NCBI GenBank assembly: GCA_029964075.1
Contig: CM057149.1
Location: forward strand, 38,522,900-38,586,899
Length of the DNA stretch: 64,000 nt
From: Patiria pectinifera
Taxonomy: Eukaryota; Echinodermata; Asteroidea; Valvatida; Asterinidae
Direction: 5' to 3'
A program made the translations under genes and the position numbers. Every line of letters begins with the position of its first letter. Position 1 is the stretch's first letter. Shown one piece after another: positions 57,745 to 64,000 of the stretch. The notes under the pieces are model-generated. The model saw nothing but the letters and a program-made list of their open reading frames with translations, was not told the origin of the DNA and did not search any database.

Positions 57745-58760
57745 TTAATGATGTGTACCCGTGCTTTTTTGTTTTCTCCTTACGAGTTTTCAATTTATAG
57801 GCCTTATGTTTTGTTTTATCGAAAAAAACTACTTATTCCGATTTTGGTCGTCTACAACCCTATGAAAAAGCAATTTCATTTTGCGCTCAAATGAAAACGC
57901 CCTGCGAGAGCCGGATTATAATTCAATATCTAACCGTCGGTGGGTTTTTTTTCCGTTCGATGTCTCAATCAAGAGTAATTTATATTTCTAGGAAAATAGC
58001 AATTGAAAAACAAATCTATTTTTCGAGGTGAAACTCGGAAAAAGCGCGGAACACATCTTTAAACACGCATACAATAAAATGATAAAAGTCGCAGAACTAC
58101 GAGGGCGCTGTTTAAGATGCTGAATAGCGAACATTGCATGCTCGTGGACCTCAACGTACATGTTTGGCTGCGGCAAATTTTTCAAATTAAATGGCGAACT
58201 TTAACTAGTAATTAAGTTAATGAGCTTTTTGTGGTACATTTAGGAGACGTAGTAATAAAAATAGTTTTGAAATATGTTTGGGTTTTTAAAATTTAGTTTA
58301 CCTAAACAAGACCAAAACAAATAGTCCGAAGATGATCCTCTACCATAGATAAAAAATCCGACGAAAAAAATCACTATACACTTGGTTTAATGATGTATCC
58401 CCGTACTCAACCAGTTCGATGTTTTATATTAATAAACTTTCAACTTGTATGGTTTATTCCAACCAAAAACCTCCTTTTTTATCCTTTCTTTGGACGTCTG
58501 CAACCCTCTGAAAAGGGTTTTTGTTTATGCCTAAAACAAAAACGAGAATGGAATTATTATCTGGCAGCCAATAACTCAAAATTGTAAATTAAAAATTCAA
58601 TAGGGCCTTCGTGACTAAACTTCGGTCGATGTCTCATTCAAAAGTGAATAACTTTGTATATAGGCCTAGCTAGCAAAATAGCAATTTAGAAAAGCGGTCT
58701 ATCTCTTGGGATGAAACTCGAAAATAGAACGCTTCTTTAAAAACGCTTCAAATAAAAATC
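57745..58760 (+). repeat. Diverged direct duplication, about 340-370 bp per copy
   Basis: 57745-58085 and 58390-58760 share, in order, GT(A/C)TACCC/CCCCGTGC-like starts, CGTCTACAACCCT/CGTCTGCAACCCT, TCGATGTCTCA, AAAATAGCAATT, ATGAAACTCG/GTGAAACTCGG and ACGC.TACAATAAAA. The copies are about 645 bp apart. Confidence 0.7.
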
Positions 58761-61274
58761 CAACTTTTCATGCAAGGTTGGGCGAACATTTGAGTTGCCC
58801 CCCCCCCAAAAAAAATCCGGTTGGAAACACGTATTTTTGAGAGAATGTTACACACGTCACGTCACTTCAATGTTCTCGCCTGGAGGCGCTCGCGCATCCA
58901 CAAGGACTTGTGCGACGCCCGTGAACATGCAGTCAGTACTCTAGAGCATAGTGCACGACATTCATGAACAACATGAGGTTGCCGGGCAACCCAATGGCGT
59001 AAGAGAACTCCCTGTTTTCATCATCTAGCATGTATCCCAACCGTATCAAGTTTGAAACAAACCAGAGTTCGGTCAAGTTCTGTTCAGTAGGACCTCTATC
59101 ACATTCTCCCGGGTGCACGACGTCTTTTAAGAGTTTAGGGATATTTAGGTGTGTTGATGGTAAACCTCTTACACGAAAACCACCTTAACCCCCCTTATAC
59201 CCGCACCCCCCCCCCCCCCAACCCCCCATTTTGGGAGGCGGAATTGGATCACATGCCCTCGGGGGCTATGGGGCTCCAGCCAAACCGACAAAACATTTCC
59301 AAAGCACGAATCAGTTAGTACCTATAGGGCATCAAAACTATGATATGGAATCATATGAAAAAATATTATACTCAATTTTCCGTCTCAGAGCTATTACAGA
59401 TTCGTTGTAATCAATATGGCCTATACACTGTTCAACAATTATCTTACTTTCGTCCGTGCACAAACGTAACTGATGTATTTTTCTAAAATTTTTGTCAAGC
59501 GGTATACGTTGTCCGGTCTACATCCTGTGCATACATGTATTCATGAGAAAGAATACTTGATACTCAGCTGAATTGTGCGACCATTTAATGACTTCTCCCA
59601 AAGGCAAAATATATATACTAGATGAGCACACTTGAGCAGAGGACAGTGCACTGAGGTGACCTGGGCGCGCGTTAGGAGGGCACAAACTGACAAATTATGA
59701 AAGACGGATGGATGAAACGGGAAATAATAACTCGCGCCATTTGGTACAATATTGATCGTTGATTGAAGCGAGGTATGGACTGCCAAGGCTAAATGACATC
59801 GCGGTCCTTGCAGTCGGTCACTGACTTTGCATGGTGCTATCGTACCGTGAAGATAGCTCTACGACGCCAATTTGACCTGACATTTCCGTAGATCATTTTC
59901 TCCATCTACGTGAGTATTCCCATGAAATATTAGAACTGAAAGACAAAATGTTCAAAGGTGTCTCTTGGAATATTTATGTTGATGCATTAACTGATTTAAT
60001 GTCGTTAATCTGAATATTACTTGGATTATTTCATACACGTATTTTAAGATTTTAGGGCTTCGGACCAGATGCATTAATGCAGCTGATCCGAAGCCCTTGG
60101 CCTTGTTAGCACGGTCAAGCTGTCACGACGGTAGAGGGCGCTATCAACAAGTATCAAAGCTATCAAATTTAGTCTTGGGAATTTCTGTTTTGACACCAAC
60201 TCGCGAAATATGTCACGCGCACTGTATTGTGAGCAAAGATTTGTAACTGAATCAAAATTACGTACATGAATACTGAACACGATAGGCAAAGCATTCGAGG
60301 AGGGAGTCGAGTGTGAGGAAAGTATTCATTGATATAAACAACCAAATATTCTTCCTTTACTTTGCTGCTGGATTTGAAGTAATTAAATTCGAATGAGTAC
60401 TTTCAGTGGCAAAAATAAAGTTTATTTCTTCTGACCTTGAATACAATTTTGTTTAAGCATTAACTATGATCAAACATTGAAGATATTAAACACTCTGAAG
60501 GTATTTTGATCAAAATGATTACAAAACTTTATGAAAATTTAACCATTTTCTATCATCCAGTTTTGGTTTACAATTAAGAACAGTTCATTTGCCTCAAATA
60601 TGTTCACACATTTAATAACAAATTGAATTTCAAAATACAGTATTAATGTATATCAACCTTAAATTTATACTTTCTGAAGACCAATAGAGTGTAGCACTAT
60701 ACACATATTTTTGGGTTGAAAAATACAGTCTTGTGTTGTCTATTTCATGGAAATTTTTCAGCAGAATTTGGACAGAGAACTAGAATCGAAATAACTCCAC
60801 AAAAATGTGGCTCCTCATATACAGTCTTATGATATTCGATTATTTAATTATGAAAACACTGAATGCATTTCTATTACTCTGATGTGGTGAACACTGTTGC
60901 TGGTTCCCATTGCTGTCTGCCATCTGCAAAGGATGGATTGGGGGGGGGGGCATGCCCCCCCAAAAAAACGAACTCATTTTTTTTTTTACGTGACGTCACA
61001 ATAAAGGCAGGCACTGCGTAAATCACCATCTTTTCCTTTAAAAAAATGGTTAAAGTGGTCAGAAATTGCTTCAGATCGCACCATAGAGCCCTTAAGCGGG
61101 CCCTGAATACCACGCCGTTTTTCGACCCACTTTTTGTGGGACCAACATTTTGTTTTGCCCCCCCCCCCCAAAGAAATTGTGTTCTGGATCTGCCCCTGCC
61201 ATCTACAAACATGTCACTTCCAACTACCGGGTACATGTACATGTAGTGTCAATTGACAACTAGCAGACCGCCTT
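58761..61274. other. Downstream of ORC5: G-run repeat, no gene recognised
   Basis: 60900-61210 is a G-run repeat with a perfect G(n)CATGC(n) palindrome at about 60944-60961, a TGACGTCA at 60991-60998 and a second C-run near 61159. The ORC5 3' UTR should lie here; no AATAAA on its strand was found close to the stop. Confidence 0.45.
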
Positions 61275-61323
61275 TCATTTCACGAAGTCATACAAGTAGC
61301 GGATGACATCAAAGCTTACGGTC
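61275..61323 (-). CDS. ORC5: ORC5 last exon
   Basis: Acceptor TTTCAG on the minus strand, phase 2, stop TGA (complement of 61275-61277). It encodes [15 protein letters not shown], matching the last residues of vertebrate ORC5. Confidence 0.93.
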
Positions 61324-63657
61324 CTGAAACAAATGGAGAAAAAAAAAGAATTGGGTTAAAAGTTTGACAACAGAATTTACAAATTTACAAAAGTCAATCA
61401 AAACTTGGTCACGGGTTTTAAAATGATCTGTAAAACAAGACTACACAAACTTAAAGGGCCCATGAAATGTAATTTTGTTAATGCTATTCTTGAAAATGAC
61501 CTTTGTGTCCCATTTAACCTTATTTTCAATTTTCATTCTGTCGTTTTCAAGGTTATTTGGGGGACTTTTTTTGTTTTTATGCTAATGGAAATTTCAGGCA
61601 GAAACCTCAATGTTACAATTGGTTTGTGTACAAAAAGTTGCCAGAATTTTGGATATTTCACTGTCGTAAACTGTCGTTTAGTGATTCGTTGTTGTGTCAG
61701 TCTATGGCAGTAAGCCAATTAGCAAATGTTTTCAATGAGCCAATTTTTGGGTTCATAATTTCAACAGAAATCCCCCTAACATGAACAGTGTCTTACTGAA
61801 ATGATATCACGGCAACAGTGCCCTCAGTTGTCTGGAAAAGCATGGACAATTTCAAATGTTTAAAGAAGTGCACTTTTCAGAAAAATTAACCAAAAAGGGA
61901 TGTCAATTTGTTTTCAACGCTTAAGAGGATTAAAAAGTAACACAAAATAAATTCCCAAGAAATATTCACTTCATGGGCCCTTTTAGTAAAGCTGGTCCCA
62001 GAGTGCACAAAATTCTGTTCAACTGATTCAAAATGGCTATTCATTGGGAGTCTTTTCATGCATCTAGTCTACACAATGGGCCGGATGTAGCCCATTCATT
62101 GGCGTTATTGGGTAATCATATGCAACAGCGCACAAGTCACAGGCAGTGAGTCAGTCAGTCAGTCAGTGATATTTATAGGTGCAAAGATGACAATAGGCTG
62201 GCCGTCTTCAGTACCAGCAAACACCAATTAATGTTGGCTAAACATACCTTGCAATAGATCGACAGGCTGGACGTCTTCAGTACCAGCAAACACCAATTAC
62301 TGTTGGCTAAACATACCTTGCAATAGATCGAATGAACTCCAGTGACACAGTGCACTTGTATTTGGGTGTATCCAACTGGTCCTCGTGTCCTACTTGTGCT
62401 AACAGTTGCAGGGTTACCAGTGAGGAAATCTGCAGGAGAACAAATTCACAGTGGGCCATTTTTTTTTACAAAACAAGTTATAACAAATTTCTATAAAATG
62501 ATTGGATACATTGAGAGAAAAGGTGTGTTTACTAAAAACGGGGATAAAACTATACCTTGTAATGTCAGTCGAGAAAGGGGGATAAGCATGGCTGGTTAGT
62601 CTTTGGTTGGTTGATAATTTGTTTAGAGTATGGTTGGTAGGACTTGGGATGTGCTGGATTGGTCAAAATGGGCAAGGTGAGTCGTGTTGGGCTGGCGTAG
62701 ACTTGGCTGGGCTGGGCTGGGCTGGGCTGGGCTGGCTTAGGTTGGGCTGGGTTGGGTTAGCTTAGGCTGGGCTGGGATGGGCTAGGGTTGACAAGAAGGG
62801 TTCGGGGGAAACTTACCTGTGAAAAGATATTGGCTGTTGGTGCCACCCTGGAGTCCACTATGCTGTAAAATATGGCCATCAGTCTGTCCAACGGGAATGC
62901 TCTAGGTCCAAGGAGCTGATGGCTGGTCTGCAAAGAAAACACAACCAGAGAAATTAATCACCAATCCTCCAAGCATGATAACGTTATGATGCCTCATCCA
63001 CATAAAAGTCCTGTTTATGTTCCAAGGGAATGATGTACATGTAGTCTGCGTGCAAGTCAGACAGTTATTGGCTGGCATGTCAGTAATGTCAGGGCTTATT
63101 GCATTCTTGAAATCTCAGACGCTCTCAAGCAAATAAAATTACCGACAATGCTTGATCAGATGTTGTCAACACTCACTTCTTTCTTTCGATTCACAGCGCT
63201 CTTCTTGACCTTGCCGCTGTTCTTGGAGAAGAACCGGCGGTCGTAGCGGGCGGGGTTGTAAGAGGCCAGGTAGGCGGCAATCAGGAGGTACTTGGAGTAG
63301 AAGGGCAGCTCAATCTGGGTCCTAGATGATGAAGGCAGGATACTAGACTGGCCCGCCTGGCTGATCTCATCACGCTGGTACTTCTCCCATTGCTCACTGT
63401 CAGAAAAACAACTCAACTTTTAGAGAACTCAACTTTTTTTTCAGAATCCTTGCAAAACAAGCCTGAGGTTTTGGGTTAAATGAAACTTCTGCAAGTTATG
63501 CTTTTGCAGTGATGTACCTTGTAACCTCTCTGAGATACACCGTCTGCAATGCCTTCTTCAAGTGCGGCTCGATGTGCCTCCACAACTTGTGTGAGTCCTT
63601 CTCGGATGCTTCTCCTTTGGTGATTGGCTCAACGTACTTCTGGAAGTTGAGCTGTGC
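61275..63657 (-). CDS. ORC5: Origin recognition complex subunit 5, C-terminal half (five exons)
   Basis: On the minus strand, 63657-63518, 63396-63177, 62927-62817, 62429-62317 and 61323-61275 join with consistent phases to 633 nt: 210 residues and a TGA. ORC5 is a AAA+ family subunit of the six-part complex that marks replication origins and loads the MCM helicase. The AAA+ ATPase part lies upstream, outside the window. What is visible is the conserved C-terminal region: [55 protein letters not shown] and a final YLYDFVK that corresponds to the last residues of human ORC5. No frameshift or stop breaks the exons. The gene converges on the GPCR about 25 kb away. The last intron carries a MITE and a duplicated splice donor. 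Confidence 0.95.
61450..61986. mobile_element. MITE-like element in the last ORC5 intron
   Basis: The ends CTTAAAGGGCCCATGAA and, inverse, CTAAAAGGGCCCATGAA form 17-bp terminal repeats with one mismatch around 537 bp of noncoding sequence. TTAA/TTTA at the edges could be a decayed TTAA target site. Immediately followed by R1 copy 2. Confidence 0.7.
61988..62090 (+). repeat. Dispersed repeat family R1, copy 2
   Basis: Colinear with 1506-1612 and 63814-63915 (GGTCCCAGAGTGCACAAAAT .. GATTCAAAATGGCTATT .. CTTTTCATGCATCTAG .. ACACAATGGGCCGGAT). It lies in the last ORC5 intron. Confidence 0.85.
62195..62332 (-). repeat. 69-bp tandem duplication spanning the ORC5 splice donor
   Basis: Two adjacent units, 62195-62263 and 62264-62332, differ at only about three positions. 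The unit on the ORC5 strand contains the last 14 nt of the penultimate exon, the donor AAG/GTATGT and about 50 nt of intron. The gene therefore has two equal donors, ending exonic sequence at 62317 or at 62248. Using the distal one reads into TAG within three codons. Confidence 0.9.
62317..62429 (-). CDS. ORC5: ORC5 penultimate exon
   Basis: Acceptor CTGCAG, donor GCAAG/GTATGT on the minus strand; phase 0 to 2. It encodes [20 protein letters not shown] and [17 protein letters not shown]. Its last 14 nt and the donor are part of a 69-bp tandem duplication, so a second copy of the donor lies 69 bases downstream. Confidence 0.94.
62680..62790 (+). repeat. (GGCTG)n minisatellite in an ORC5 intron
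   Basis: About six perfect GGGCT units at 62707-62738, with degenerate units around them. It reads CAGCC on the ORC5 strand, close to the donor of exon 62817-62927. Confidence 0.85.
62817..62927 (-). CDS. ORC5: ORC5 exon, winged-helix region
   Basis: Acceptor TTTGCAG, donor CAG/GTAAGT on the minus strand; 111 nt, phase 0 to 0. It encodes [20 protein letters not shown] and [17 protein letters not shown], nearly the same as human ORC5. Confidence 0.96.
63177..63396 (-). CDS. ORC5: ORC5 exon with SEQWEKY and the [11 protein letters not shown] motif
   Basis: Acceptor TGACAG, donor GAA/GTGAGT on the minus strand; phase 2 to 0. It encodes [17 protein letters not shown], then the most conserved ORC5 stretch ([29 protein letters not shown]) and a basic run [12 protein letters not shown]. 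Confidence 0.95.
63518..63657 (-). CDS. ORC5: ORC5 exon (first in window)
   Basis: Acceptor CAACAG and donor AAG/GTACAT on the minus strand; phase 0 to 2. It encodes [20 protein letters not shown] and on through [14 protein letters not shown], matching the region before the SxQWEK motif of ORC5. The donor GTACAT is weak compared with the other donors here. Confidence 0.88.
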
Positions 63658-63813
63658 CTGTTGGAAGTCAATTCATTTGATACCTGAGAAATACATAGTT
63701 TTACGTTTTGTCCCATTGTAGAATGTCGGTTTTCACTCATTTTGCTCTGTTCAAAATCCATGAATGTGTTCCCCGTTATCCAGTGTAAAATACACCAGAC
63801 AAAGCATGCCTAG

Positions 63814-63915
63814 TCAAGCCGGTCCCAGAGTGCACAAAATTGAAGTCAGTTGATTCAGAGTGGCTAATCACTGGAAGTCTTTTCATGCCTCTGGTTTACA
63901 CAATGGGACGGATAT
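63814..63915 (+). repeat. Dispersed repeat family R1, copy 3
   Basis: Third colinear copy (GGTCCCAGAGTGCACAAAAT .. GATTCAGAGTGGCTAATCA .. CTTTTCATGCCTCTGG .. ACACAATGGGACGGAT), in the ORC5 intron upstream of exon 63518-63657. Confidence 0.85.
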
Positions 63916-64000
63916 TTAGCTAGTGGTGGGAGACATTCTGAGATTTCAAAATCCGGTTATTTTAATTGTTTTTAAACCGAATAATGATTTCACCGGAAGT

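Overview
This is a eukaryotic, animal-type nuclear window. It is AT-rich, has introns with GT/AG junctions, is dense in decayed repeats, and holds three recognisable protein genes. Several features suggest a marine invertebrate deuterostome, most likely an echinoderm: tRNA-derived SINEs, many MITE-like hairpins, an excess of the 8-mer TAGGCCTA, and coding sequences that resemble vertebrate SLC6A1, GPR161 and ORC5. The species cannot be fixed from sequence alone.

Layout: (1) 1-10552 is repeat-rich sequence with no recognised exon; it may be upstream DNA or a large first intron of the transporter. It holds SINEs, a foldback element with a 9-bp target duplication (7764-8203) and several MITE-like repeats. 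(2) 10553-26677 (+) carries twelve coding exons of a Na+/Cl--dependent neurotransmitter transporter, closest to GABA transporter GAT1. The N-terminal/TM1 exon was not found. (3) 26946-32814 is intergenic and made largely of old repeats. (4) 33439-34800 (+) is an uninterrupted class A GPCR related to the orphan receptor GPR161. It has a TATA box near 32815 and an ATG-rich leader. (5) 35841-61274 is about 25 kb with no recognised gene but many repeats. (6) 61275-63657 (-) is the 3' half of ORC5 in five exons, convergent with the GPCR; its 5' exons lie beyond the right edge.

The three genes have unrelated jobs: transmitter uptake at the plasma membrane, receptor signalling, and replication licensing. 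Nothing suggests they work together.

The most interesting signals are: a repeat family whose central hairpin shows paired, pairing-preserving substitutions between copies; a 69-bp tandem duplication that copies the 5' splice site of the penultimate ORC5 exon; loss of the conserved extracellular-gate aspartate in the GAT1-like transporter; a foldback transposon built of 16-bp tandem repeats with a telomere-like core; and nested MITEs. No bacterial-style system, CRISPR array or operon is present.
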